Assembly: GCA_038230955.1 (NCBI GenBank)
Contig: JBBRMG010000009.1
Span: forward strand, 1 to 39,696
From: JBBRMG01 sp038230955
GTDB lineage: Bacteria > Patescibacteriota > Doudnabacteria > UBA920
Direction of reading: 5' to 3'
Length of the DNA stretch: 39,696 bases
In this document: positions 8,560 to 16,916 of the stretch, piece by piece
Numbering within the stretch: position 1 is the stretch's first letter
Layout: each line of letters starts with the position of its first letter
Position numbers and translations under genes: made by a program
The notes under the pieces: generated by a model
Told to the model about the DNA's origin: nothing
What the model saw: the letters and a program-made list of their open reading frames with translations, nothing else
Database searches by the model: none

Positions 8560-8565
8560 ATGTCT

Positions 8566-8594
8566 ATTATATACGGTATGTTTACAAATATAAA
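8566..8594 (-). promoter_or_regulatory. Leaderless-type promoter of uvrC
   Basis: On the minus strand TATAAT (8571-8566) is followed by AGACAT and the GTG start codon, so initiation about seven bases downstream would fall on the start codon itself. A weak -35 (TTTATA) lies 17 bases upstream of the -10. Confidence 0.5.
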
Positions 8595-8649
8595 CGGGTG
8601 TAGTTTAGGGGCTATAATCATTCGTATTTAACGTTTGATATTAGCCCTC

Positions 8650-8678
8650 TTGTTTTATCTCCAAATTTGTGGTATCCT
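8650..8678 (+). promoter_or_regulatory. Candidate promoter of uvrA
   Basis: TTGTTT, a 17-base spacer and TATCCT give a moderate sigma70-type match about 85 bases before the uvrA start. No other clear promoter is seen between the divergent uvrC and uvrA genes. Confidence 0.35.
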
Positions 8679-8764
8679 GATGCTCAGTTTGCGCCTATGG
8701 TAATTTTGGCATCTATTCGCCTCACCAACTGCGCAATTTCTACTACTTTTAAGATAAAAAATGA

Positions 8765-11650
8765 ATGGCTTCTAAAGACTCAGCTAAAACTTCTAAAAAC
8801 ATAAAGAGTGAATTTGGCAAGATTGTCATTCGCGGCGCCCGTCAGCATAACCTGAAAAATGTTGATTTGGATTTACCTCGCAACAAGCTAATTGTTATGA
8901 CAGGGCTTTCTGGTTCCGGAAAGTCTTCGTTAGCATTTGATACCATATACGCGGAAGGCCAACGTCGTTATGTTGAATCCTTGTCTGCTTACGCTAGGCA
9001 GTTTATTGGTCTGATGGATAAGCCTGATGTTGATAAGATTGAAGGGCTTAGTCCGGCAATTTCGATTGATCAGAAATCCGCTTCCCATAACCCTCGTTCT
9101 ACTGTTGGTACTGTCACCGAAATTTATGATTATTTGCGTTTGCTTTATGCTCGCATTGGAATTCCTCATTGTCCGGAATGCGGTCAGTTAATTGAAGGGC
9201 AGACTTTACAGTCCATGGTTGATCAGCTTATGGCTCTGCCGCAGAATACGCGCATTATGCTAATGGCACCATTCATTCGCGATCAAAAAGGGGAGCACAG
9301 ATTAATTTTTGAGCAGATAAAAAAAGCCGGATTTGCTCGCGTGCGCGTTGATGGCACAGTGATGGATTTGAATGAAGCTCAAGGGCTGCAACTGGACAAA
9401 CAGAAGAAACATAGCATTGAAGTAATCGTAGACCGCATTTCCATTAGCCCCGAAGATCGCGGTCGTGTTTCCGAAAGCCTAGAGAAAGCTTTGGATTTAG
9501 GTGATCAGCTAGCTGTGGCGGCAATTATGGAAGGGGATAAGATTGTCCGAGAGCTTTCCTTGTCTCAGAAATTTGCTTGTCCTAATGGTCACGAAGTCCA
9601 CCTAACAGAATTAGATCCGCGGGAATTTTCGTTTAACAGTCCTCATGGTGCTTGTCCGGAATGTAAAGGTTTGGGGACAAAGCTAACCATAGAAGCAGAC
9701 TTAGTCATCCCTAATAAGCGATTAACATTGGCAGAGGGTGCAATTCGACCATGGAGCAAAACTACTTCACGGTTGTCTTGGTATTCCCGCATATTAGAGG
9801 CTGTCGCCAAGGTATACGGTTTCAGTATTAGCACCCCAGTGAAAGATCTGCCACAGAAATATTTAGATGTTATTTTAAACGGCACGGGCGATAAAAAAAT
9901 TCGTATTCCTGGGGAAGCCATGTTTAAAGGTGGCTATGAGGCTCCATTTGAAGGAGTGATTCCGAATTTACTCCGTAAATATAAAGATACTGACTCCGAC
10001 TATATGCGGAGTGAGATTGAAAATTATATGCGTATTCGGCAGTGTCCCACCTGCCAAGGTAAACGGTTGAAGCCAGAAGTTTTAGCGGTTACTGTAGGGG
10101 GCCTGGGCATTGTTGACGTTTCCCAGATGAGCATTGAAGACGCGGCTAAATTTTTTGAAGGGTTGCCGAAAAAATTGAAAGCTCGGGAAATGGCTATTGC
10201 TAATTTAATTCTGAAAGAAATTATTGCTCGCTTGTCGTTTTTGTTGAATGTCGGGTTGTCGTATTTGTCTTTAGATCGCGGCGCCGATACTTTATCTGGC
10301 GGAGAAGCTCAGCGTATTCGTTTAGCCACACAAATTGGCTCTGGCTTAACCGGTGTTCTTTACATATTGGACGAACCGTCTATTGGCCTACACCAACGTG
10401 ATAATGGACGGTTGCTCCGGACTTTAGTGGAACTGCGTGATTTGGGAAATACAGTAATAGTAGTGGAGCATGATGAAGAAACCATTCGTGCAGCCGACTG
10501 GGTAGTGGACATTGGCCCCGGCGCCGGTAAACATGGCGGGGTCTTAGTAGCAGAAGGCAGTCCTGACCAAGTAGCTAAGAACAAAAACTCAATCACAGGA
10601 CAGTATTTGTCCGGTAAAGAAAAAATTGATGTTCCGAATCGTCGCCGGCCAGGTAATGGCAAAAAGATTTCAATTGTCGGTGCTTCCGAATTTAATTTAA
10701 AAGATGTTAATGTCGATATTCCTTTGGCCAAATTTGTGTGTTTGACCGGTGTTTCTGGTAGTGGTAAATCGACTTTACTGAATGATATTTTGGCCAAAGC
10801 TTTGTCTCAGCATTTTTGGAATAGTAAAGATGAGCCGGGTGCCCACAAGAAAATTTTAGGGATTGATAATATAGACAAAGTAATTAACATTGACCAATCA
10901 CCAATTGGGCGGACACCGCGGTCTAACCCAGCCACATATACCGGTGTGTTTACATTTATTCGCGATCTATTTGCAGAAACCCGTGAAGCCAAAATGAAGG
11001 GCTATAAAGCTGGCCGGTTTAGTTTTAATGTTAAGGGCGGTCGTTGTGAAAAGTGCCAAGGCGACGGGGTTATAAAAGTGGAAATGAATTTCTTGCCCGA
11101 TGTATATATTACATGTGAAGAATGTAACGGCAAGCGCTATAATCGCGAAGCTCTGGATATTCATTATAAGGAACGAACGATTTCTGATGTATTAGAAATG
11201 ACAGTGGATGAAGCAAAAATTTTCTTTGCTCATATTCCGTCTATTAAACGCAAGCTCGATACATTGTCTGAAGTCGGTTTGGGTTATATGCATTTAGGTC
11301 AAAACGCCACTACCTTGTCGGGGGGAGAAGCTCAACGCATTAAGTTAGCTACCGAATTATCTCGTGCTTCCACTGGCCGTACTCTATATATACTAGATGA
11401 ACCAACCACTGGATTACACTTTGCCGATGTAAAGAGGTTAATTTATGTGTTAAATCAATTGGTGGAAAAAGGTAATACAGTTGTTGTCATTGAGCATAAT
11501 TTAGATATGATAAAAACCGCCGATTGGGTCATTGACCTGGGCCCCGAAGGCGGCAATAAAGGTGGCCTGTTAGTAGCCGTTGGTACGCCGGAGGATGTAG
11601 CCCGAGTAAAGGGCAGTTACACCGGGCAGTACTTGAAGAATATGGTTTAA
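8765..11650 (+). CDS. uvrA: Excinuclease ABC subunit A
   Basis: UvrA is the damage-sensing ATPase of nucleotide excision repair and loads UvrB onto lesions. The 961-residue protein has two ABC modules: first Walker A at about residues 47-55 (GLSGSGKSS), zinc-finger cysteines (HCPEC), a second CxxC pair (CPTCQGKRL), first signature LSGGEAQRIRLATQIGSGL and DEPSIGLH; then second Walker A GVSGSGKSTL, zinc module CEKCQGDGVIKVEMNFLPD with CEECNGKRYN, signature LSGGEAQRIKLATEL and DEPTTGLH. Length is close to the family norm of about 940. A second ATG four bases upstream is out of frame, and the ATG at 8765 fits best. Confidence 0.97.
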   Translation: MASKDSAKTSKNIKSEFGKIVIRGARQHNLKNVDLDLPRNKLIVMTGLSGSGKSSLAFDTIYAEGQRRYVESLSAYARQFIGLMDKPDVDKIEGLSPAISIDQKSASHNPRSTVGTVTEIYDYLRLLYARIGIPHCPECGQLIEGQTLQSMVDQLMALPQNTRIMLMAPFIRDQKGEHRLIFEQIKKAGFARVRVDGTVMDLNEAQGLQLDKQKKHSIEVIVDRISISPEDRGRVSESLEKALDLGDQLAVAAIMEGDKIVRELSLSQKFACPNGHEVHLTELDPREFSFNSPHGACPECKGLGTKLTIEADLVIPNKRLTLAEGAIRPWSKTTSRLSWYSRILEAVAKVYGFSISTPVKDLPQKYLDVILNGTGDKKIRIPGEAMFKGGYEAPFEGVIPNLLRKYKDTDSDYMRSEIENYMRIRQCPTCQGKRLKPEVLAVTVGGLGIVDVSQMSIEDAAKFFEGLPKKLKAREMAIANLILKEIIARLSFLLNVGLSYLSLDRGADTLSGGEAQRIRLATQIGSGLTGVLYILDEPSIGLHQRDNGRLLRTLVELRDLGNTVIVVEHDEETIRAADWVVDIGPGAGKHGGVLVAEGSPDQVAKNKNSITGQYLSGKEKIDVPNRRRPGNGKKISIVGASEFNLKDVNVDIPLAKFVCLTGVSGSGKSTLLNDILAKALSQHFWNSKDEPGAHKKILGIDNIDKVINIDQSPIGRTPRSNPATYTGVFTFIRDLFAETREAKMKGYKAGRFSFNVKGGRCEKCQGDGVIKVEMNFLPDVYITCEECNGKRYNREALDIHYKERTISDVLEMTVDEAKIFFAHIPSIKRKLDTLSEVGLGYMHLGQNATTLSGGEAQRIKLATELSRASTGRTLYILDEPTTGLHFADVKRLIYVLNQLVEKGNTVVVIEHNLDMIKTADWVIDLGPEGGNKGGLLVAVGTPEDVARVKGSYTGQYLKNMV

Positions 11651-12712
11651 CTATCCGAAATAAAAAGTGTAAGCCTCGAGCCCAGATTGCGGAATTTCTA
11701 TTTCTACATTACGCGCTTTGTATTGATCAGATTCAAAAAGAGTGTAAATGTCGGCCGCTTGAATAGTGACGTCTGGCTGAACATTGCCATCAACTATAAT
11801 TTTGAGAGTCACCGGTTTTATACTAGACGCGGCAAATTTTAATTTACTAGAATTGAAATTGAGTCGAATGCGGCCATAACCTTGAATAAGAGTGGCTTTT
11901 TCTGCATCGACTTTCCAGGTGCCCTCAATGGCGTAAGTGCTAGCATTAACTTTTTTGCCCGGAAAAGTGTAGACTTGAGCATCTGTCGTGAGCGTTTCGT
12001 CGTTACTCATGAACTGAGCATGACCAGAACCAAATTGCATGATCGGTGTTTTAACTTTGCCTGCATTAGGGTCAGGGCCTGCACCGGCCGACACGCCACC
12101 TGGCAAGCCTATAAGTTGTTGGATGGCGCTTTCAACAATATCGTAATCGCCTTCCCCTAAATGACTGTAGACAAGTTTGCCTTCACGATCTACTAGATAA
12201 GTGCTAGGCCAAACTATGTTTCCATAAGTGCGCCACATTGTGTAATTGTTATCTTGCGCGATAGGGTAAGTCAAGCCGAATCGATTAATAGCCGTTTCTA
12301 CATTTTCCGTGACCCGTTCAAAAGTGTACTGGGGAGTATGGATACCGATGACAACCAACCCCTGACTTTTGTACGTCTCGTACCACTTAGACAAATGGGG
12401 AAAATAATGAATAGAATTAATAGAAGAATAAGTCCAAAACTGAACTAGCACCACCTTACCTTTTAAGTCAGACATTTTTATCGGTTCACTGTTAAGCCAT
12501 TTGTCGATACCGGAAAATTCCGGAGCCGGACCACGATTCTTAAATGTAATGTTGCTAGCATTGCCTTCACCGGCAGTGACTTGAGGAGAGCCGGAATTGC
12601 CGATGCCCAGGAATGACAAAGAGTCTCGGCCACCATGAGTCAGTTTCCAGTAGGTGCCACCAAGTATGAGAATGATGACGGCGATAATAATGTAGGGGAG
12701 AGCTTTGCGCAT
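11651..12712 (-). CDS. DipZ/TlpA-like thioredoxin-fold protein without active-site cysteines
   Basis: The protein has an N-terminal membrane anchor (ALPYIIIAVIILILGGTYW), a TlpA/DipZ-type thioredoxin domain (about residues 68-195) and a C-terminal beta-rich domain ending GLEAYTFYFG, the layout I recall for the soluble part of mycobacterial DipZ. Such proteins normally exchange disulfides outside the membrane through a CxxC motif (FWTYSCINC). Here the motif reads FWTYSSINS: both cysteines are serine, each a TCT codon. The rest of the fold is conserved (GIHTPQYTFERV, WPSTYLVDREGKLVYSHLGEGDY), so it may bind rather than oxidise partners. The ATG at 12712 is chosen over an upstream GTG at 12727 because TATAAT overlaps that GTG. 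Confidence 0.8.
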   Translation of the reverse strand: MRKALPYIIIAVIILILGGTYWKLTHGGRDSLSFLGIGNSGSPQVTAGEGNASNITFKNRGPAPEFSGIDKWLNSEPIKMSDLKGKVVLVQFWTYSSINSIHYFPHLSKWYETYKSQGLVVIGIHTPQYTFERVTENVETAINRFGLTYPIAQDNNYTMWRTYGNIVWPSTYLVDREGKLVYSHLGEGDYDIVESAIQQLIGLPGGVSAGAGPDPNAGKVKTPIMQFGSGHAQFMSNDETLTTDAQVYTFPGKKVNASTYAIEGTWKVDAEKATLIQGYGRIRLNFNSSKLKFAASSIKPVTLKIIVDGNVQPDVTIQAADIYTLFESDQYKARNVEIEIPQSGLEAYTFYFG

Positions 12713-12718
12713 GAGTAT

Positions 12719-12747
12719 ATTATACACTAGATGGATTTGGGATAAAA
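12719..12747 (-). promoter_or_regulatory. Leaderless-type promoter of the DipZ-like gene
   Basis: On the minus strand TTTTAT, 17 bases, then TATAAT (12724-12719), then ATACTC and the ATG at 12712. Transcription would start at or next to the start codon. The -35 overlaps the T run of the pilus-operon terminator, so the two elements share bases. Confidence 0.5.
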
Positions 12748-12774
12748 AAAGCAGACTGTTTAGAGTCTGCTTTT
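12740..12774 (-). terminator. Intrinsic terminator of the pilus operon
   Basis: AAAAGCAGACT and AGTCTGCTTTT (12747-12757 and 12764-12774) form an 11-bp stem with a 6-base loop, and on the minus strand it ends in seven T. It lies downstream of the last pilin gene at 12831. The gap 12775-12830 holds nothing else I can support. Confidence 0.8.
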
Positions 12775-12830
12775 GTGACTTGGGTGGTGACTGGAGCGAT
12801 GACTTGGATGACGAAGCCGCTATACTAAAT

Positions 12831-13286
12831 TTATCTACTCACAGATATGACGGGTCCTAGTTCAGTCGATGGCGCACTCACTGTGATGCGTTGGGTAGAA
12901 GCCTCTCGTATTATGTGGTAGCCAGTATCGTAATCAGTATTATTTATGTATCGCGCATTACTAGCTGTTGGATCAAACGGTATTGTGGAAATATAGTTGG
13001 GCGATAAGCAAGCAGCCATATCGTATCCGCCAAAGGCGATATTGGCTTCAATTGTTGGGATTGGCCCGGCAGCGCATGTGAACACACCCCGGTTTTCCGC
13101 CATGTTTTGACCGATAGCATTGAGTATTGCAGCAACATTCGTGGTTCGTTGGGTGTTTCGGGCCTGGGCAAAGTGGCGTGCAGGATTTAGAGCTACCAAA
13201 ACAGCAGCTGCAAGCACCGCAATTAAGCCCATCACTACCAAGATTTCTATAAGAGTGAATCCGTCTTGATCATTTTTTGATTTCAT
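12831..13286 (-). CDS. Type IV pilin-like protein
   Basis: The 151-residue protein starts with a short charged leader and a perfect prepilin signature, DG-FTLIEILVVMGLIAVLA, with the cleavage site after Gly9 and Glu at +5, then the long hydrophobic N-terminal helix. The rest is a small globular pilin or pseudopilin domain with two cysteines (FTCAAG, MAACLSP) spaced to form a disulfide. It closes the pilus operon and may be the major subunit or a GspG-like pseudopilin; the sequence does not decide. Confidence 0.87.
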   Translation of the reverse strand: MKSKNDQDGFTLIEILVVMGLIAVLAAAVLVALNPARHFAQARNTQRTTNVAAILNAIGQNMAENRGVFTCAAGPIPTIEANIAFGGYDMAACLSPNYISTIPFDPTASNARYINNTDYDTGYHIIREASTQRITVSAPSTELGPVISVSR

Positions 13287-13290
13287 AATG

Positions 13291-13707
13291 TCAGTTAATT
13301 AATTGTTGGGAGACAATGGCCAGTGATTGGCTAGTTAAGATTGTTTTAATTTTAGCTTGGCTATTTTGATATTGGGCATTTGTGATTATTGTGATTGTAT
13401 CGTTGAGTTTATCTACGGATATTATGGTGCAGGAGTTGTCAGCGATTGTAATGGTTTCTCCCCCAGTGTACTGAGGCAGAAGCAGAAACTGAGTCCTTGC
13501 TCGTTCCAAACATGATCTGGTTAGTTCAACGGCTTGCTGAAATTGGCTTGTGCTAATTATGTCGGCACTGTGACTTAGAGTATCGGCAGTCACGCTTAAT
13601 GCTAGCCCTAATGATGTTAGTCCTAAAATAATGACTGTATATAAGGCTATATACCCTTGATTGCTTTCAGAAACTAGTTGCTCTGCTGACTGAGAAAAGT
13701 TGACCAT
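13291..13707 (-). CDS. PilX-like membrane-anchored pilus accessory protein
   Basis: The 138-residue protein has a single N-terminal hydrophobic helix (GYIALYTVIILGLTSLGLALSV) and an outer domain with two cysteines (RSCLERAR, NSCTII). It lacks the Glu5 prepilin signature, much like PilX-type proteins, where a GxxL segment precedes the helix. The first 14 codons overlap the upstream gene in another frame by 41 bases; a later start is possible but would cut the cytosolic stub. Function beyond pilus assembly is inferred from the operon. Confidence 0.6.
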   Translation of the reverse strand: MVNFSQSAEQLVSESNQGYIALYTVIILGLTSLGLALSVTADTLSHSADIISTSQFQQAVELTRSCLERARTQFLLLPQYTGGETITIADNSCTIISVDKLNDTITIITNAQYQNSQAKIKTILTSQSLAIVSQQLIN

Positions 13708-14104
13708 ATATTACGAAGCTTACTGTCATCGTTTGTTGATTTGAATCGTATAATGTTTGGAAATGAGTAACGGTCGTTGTATTGGCTGATATGGGCATTG
13801 AGAGTCCATTTCCATGCTTAATCCACAGTCGGTTTGCGTCGGAGAATACTGTGATAATCTCATTATTGTTTTGTTCGTCCACTACCTCTATAACATTCAT
13901 TTGGTTGCTCGATCCAGGCTTAATAATTGAGTGAAGTGATAGGAGATTATTCAGTGTGTGAATTATGAAATCTCCTTCTCTGGCGGCTTGAGATAGTGCA
14001 CGCATCTGAGTATTGCTGAAGCTAGTGGCAAACGAAGTACCCATAATGCCAATAATCAGGAGAGACAATAAACTAAAATATATCAGGGTTTCGATTAAGC
14101 TCAT
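13667..14104 (-). CDS. Pseudopilin (PilW/GspJ-like) without a leader peptide
   Basis: The 145-residue protein begins MSLIETLIYFSLLSLLIIGIMG, a pilin helix with Glu at residue 5, followed by a soluble domain. The usual leader ending in Gly is missing: the stop codon of the frame lies two codons upstream of the ATG, so Met occupies the +1 position of a mature pilin. The preceding gene ends three bases upstream. Position in the operon and the N-terminal pattern suggest a minor pseudopilin. Confidence 0.75.
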   Translation of the reverse strand: MSLIETLIYFSLLSLLIIGIMGTSFATSFSNTQMRALSQAAREGDFIIHTLNNLLSLHSIIKPGSSNQMNVIEVVDEQNNNEIITVFSDANRLWIKHGNGLSMPISANTTTVTHFQTLYDSNQQTMTVSFVIYGQLFSVSRATSF

Positions 14105-14107
14105 TGG

Positions 14108-15433
14108 TTAGTTACTTATTATATAGAGTGCGGCGGGGTTTTCTCCCAGCACAAACAGTAACCCTATTCCACACGCCACTACATTTGCTTTGCCTGAAAT
14201 GACTTGTTGTCCAATCATTGCAGCAGATCCCGGGTCAGAGATATTCCACATTTGCAGTTGCTTATTGGCATCACTTGTCCCCAGAAATAAAAGTCCTGAA
14301 GAGCCAGTCAGGCTATATATACTTGATCCCACCCTGTATTGCCCTAAGGCATTGATACTATTACTATTGTCGTAGATGCTCAGTTCCTGTGCTCCCTGAG
14401 TGCGACCAAACAACACGTTTTGGTTAATAAGGGTCAAGCTTTTACCGCGACCATTGCTGGTGGTAACCCCGTTAATTAACAAGATGTGTCCAGGGTCATC
14501 AATATTGAGAATATTTAATTCTGTGTTAGCGGCGCTGGCTACGTACAGTCGAGCGTCGTTAATTTTCAAACCGAATATGCCCGCATCAGTTTCGTATGTA
14601 CCAACTTCGTTTGGCGCCAAAGGATTTGCCACATCTATTATATGCAACTCGGCTATCTGGCTTTTCTGTGTGCCCATATAGATTTTGTTATCAGAATATA
14701 GTACTGTATTGGGAATTGTCGTATTGTCATTGTAGGTGCCGGGCAGTTTATAACTTTTGATGAGGGCTGGATGCGCCGGGTCTAAAATATCAATGACTTG
14801 TAACTGAGCGTTAATACTTGTATTGCCAACAAAGGCGTACCGCCCGGCTATAGTTATAGAGGATAGCCCCGGACCGGTGTTTATTTGAGACAAGATAACG
14901 GGAGTTGTGGGACTGCTTATATCGACAATGTATAGATCTGCCATGCCGGCCGAGGATCCGTTGCTCGTTACGTAAGCTAGGTTACCCGTTATTTTAATGT
15001 CTGTCAGGTTATTGTTGAAAGGTAAAACGCTTACAATTCGAGGTTGAGTCCAATTACCGGAAAGGGTGCAGACATTGCCATTAACAATGGACCCCCAATC
15101 GGACACCGCTGTACTCAGTTCGGTATGGGCTGATTGTCCATTGGGTTTCTGCCATGCCACCGTTGCAGTAATTTCTTTTGTGTAAGAGCCGGTAAATTGT
15201 TCTATTATGGTGGTTTTGTATATGGAGTCATAGGCGGTAACATTTAAAAGATGAGAAAAATCTTTGCGACTGGCGGCTCGAGCTGAATCGACCGCTTTTT
15301 GCGCTAGGCTATTAGCCCGGATATAATTGTAATTATTTATTGCCAAATCTTGTCCGGCTGAAGTGAGTGTAGTAATGTTGACAATTAGGAGGGAAGCGAG
15401 AATAAAGGCAATCAGCAGTTCAAGCACACTCAT
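14108..15433 (-). CDS. Minor pilin with LVIVD-type beta-propeller head, leaderless
   Basis: The 441-residue protein begins MSVLELLIAFILASLLIVNITT, a pilin-type helix with Glu5 but no leader (TAA, one codon, then ATG). From about residue 130 there are repeats of the LVIVD type: ADLYIVDISSPTTPVILSQI, AQLQVIDILDPAHPALIKSY, AELHIIDVANPLAPNEVGTY, TELNILNIDDPGHILLING and LQMWNISDPGSAAMIGQQ, about 45 residues apart, as expected for propeller blades. This looks like a tip subunit whose propeller would face outward at the pilus end, perhaps as adhesin; that role is inference. It overlaps neither neighbour, with gaps of three bases each side. Confidence 0.8.
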   Translation of the reverse strand: MSVLELLIAFILASLLIVNITTLTSAGQDLAINNYNYIRANSLAQKAVDSARAASRKDFSHLLNVTAYDSIYKTTIIEQFTGSYTKEITATVAWQKPNGQSAHTELSTAVSDWGSIVNGNVCTLSGNWTQPRIVSVLPFNNNLTDIKITGNLAYVTSNGSSAGMADLYIVDISSPTTPVILSQINTGPGLSSITIAGRYAFVGNTSINAQLQVIDILDPAHPALIKSYKLPGTYNDNTTIPNTVLYSDNKIYMGTQKSQIAELHIIDVANPLAPNEVGTYETDAGIFGLKINDARLYVASAANTELNILNIDDPGHILLINGVTTSNGRGKSLTLINQNVLFGRTQGAQELSIYDNSNSINALGQYRVGSSIYSLTGSSGLLFLGTSDANKQLQMWNISDPGSAAMIGQQVISGKANVVACGIGLLFVLGENPAALYIISN

Positions 15434-15436
15434 AGT

Positions 15437-15886
15437 TTATGGATTAATTACACCGTTAGTGCTTATAGAGATGGTGGCGTTACTTTGCCCGTTCGTCAGG
15501 TTGAGTAACAAGGGCGCTATAGTTTTCCCGCTAAAAGGTTCGAATTGTACTTCGTACGGACTATTTGAAACTGTGCGCGTACCAGTATTTAGTTTTATGT
15601 TTGACATGGAAGATGAATTGTACGGGTCATTAAAAAATAATATTACAGCATTATTTTCAACTCTGACTCCGTGGACATTCCCTCCACTATTGCTTAAGGC
15701 TTGAGCTCTGGCAGTTTCAAGAAGTCTGATTATAGTCGCAACATCGGCAGTAAAAAAGTACTTTTGCATACTATTAAGACTTACGGAGACAATAGACGTA
15801 CTTAATAAACTGCTAATGGCTAGAGTCAATACGAGCTCGATTAATGTAAATCCTGGGTTATGGCGATAAATGTTGGGTGATCCCAT
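15437..15886 (-). CDS. Pseudopilin (GspH/FimT-like)
   Basis: The 149-residue protein has a complete prepilin leader, MGSPNIYRHNPG, followed by FTLIELVLTLAISSLLSTSIV, with Glu5 and the hydrophobic helix. The helix is followed by ATIIRLLETARAQALSNSG, the segment typical of GspH/FimT pseudopilins, and a beta-rich domain. It overlaps the 3' end of pilC by 29 bases, which supports translational coupling. Confidence 0.85.
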   Translation of the reverse strand: MGSPNIYRHNPGFTLIELVLTLAISSLLSTSIVSVSLNSMQKYFFTADVATIIRLLETARAQALSNSGGNVHGVRVENNAVILFFNDPYNSSSMSNIKLNTGTRTVSNSPYEVQFEPFSGKTIAPLLLNLTNGQSNATISISTNGVINP

Positions 15887-16916
15887 ATATAGGTGTGATT
15901 ATTGATAAGGCGACACATCCTACGATTATTCCAATAACAATCATTAGCATAGGTTCGAGCAACGTGGTGAGCTTATCAATAAAGTCTGTTATTTCTTGGT
16001 CGTACAGTTGGGAAATATATAACAGACTTTCACTGAGAGAACCGGTGCGTTCGCCCGTCGCAATTAATTGCGCGACAATATTGGGATACAAATGGGGGCT
16101 TTGTTTAAAGGAGTGAGACACAGTAAGTCCTTGTTTCAGGTCAGTTTCCAGTTGAGCAAGCTGACTTTTATAAGTCGAGTGACTGGTTGCATCAATTGTC
16201 ATTGTTACTGCTTTCATTATCGGAATATTGTTGTCCGTGAGGTGACCCAACGTTCTAGTCATATTGGCCAATACATAGTACTTCGTGATTAACTTCACAA
16301 AAGGGATTTTTAAAGATATATCGTCCAAGGTAGTTCTAAATTTTTGGGACTTCCAGACTATAATACCTACAGCAATCGAGAGGATTAAGCATCCGGCCAA
16401 TATTAAATAATGTGCTGAACAGAATTTGGTGAAGGCTAATAGTATACGAGTAGTCAAGGGTAGGGGAACATGCAGGCTCGCAAAGACTGGGAGTATTTTT
16501 GGGAAGACATAGAAAAATATGATACCCAGAGTAATGCATGTGGCTAATATTACAATAAGTGGATATAGCAATGCAGTCAGAATTTTCCGTTTTAGATTAT
16601 GTTGTTTTGTTAGTTCTGTGGTGATGTAATCAAAACTGTTCATGAGCGTGCCGCTGCTTTCCCCCATTTTGATTACATTAATCGTTAATGGCTGGAATGT
16701 GGTGGAAAAATGAGTTAGGGCATCCGATAAACGCTTGCCTTCTTTTATAGCGGTCAATGTAAAATTGAGCACTAACTTCATTTTGCGAGACCAGACGCCT
16801 TGTTGTAGGAGTTCACATGCTTGGGGCAATGGAGTACCAGATTTACTAAACATATGCAGCCTCTTAAATAGTAGGATCTGTTCTTTATCTTTTAGTTTAA
16901 ATTTTGAATTATTCAT
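15858..16916 (-). CDS. pilC: Type IV pilus inner-membrane platform protein PilC/GspF
   Basis: The 352-residue protein contains two GspF domains (about residues 15-130 and 215-335) and three hydrophobic segments, including LLYPLIVILATCITLGIIFFYVFP and the C-terminal LLEPMLMIVIGIIVGCVALSIITPIY. Motifs such as VIKMGESSGTLMNSFDYI and LIATGERTGSLSESL are diagnostic. It forms the platform on which the assembly ATPase acts. The start overlaps the pilB stop by eight bases. Confidence 0.92.
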   Translation of the reverse strand: MNNSKFKLKDKEQILLFKRLHMFSKSGTPLPQACELLQQGVWSRKMKLVLNFTLTAIKEGKRLSDALTHFSTTFQPLTINVIKMGESSGTLMNSFDYITTELTKQHNLKRKILTALLYPLIVILATCITLGIIFFYVFPKILPVFASLHVPLPLTTRILLAFTKFCSAHYLILAGCLILSIAVGIIVWKSQKFRTTLDDISLKIPFVKLITKYYVLANMTRTLGHLTDNNIPIMKAVTMTIDATSHSTYKSQLAQLETDLKQGLTVSHSFKQSPHLYPNIVAQLIATGERTGSLSESLLYISQLYDQEITDFIDKLTTLLEPMLMIVIGIIVGCVALSIITPIYGITQHLSP

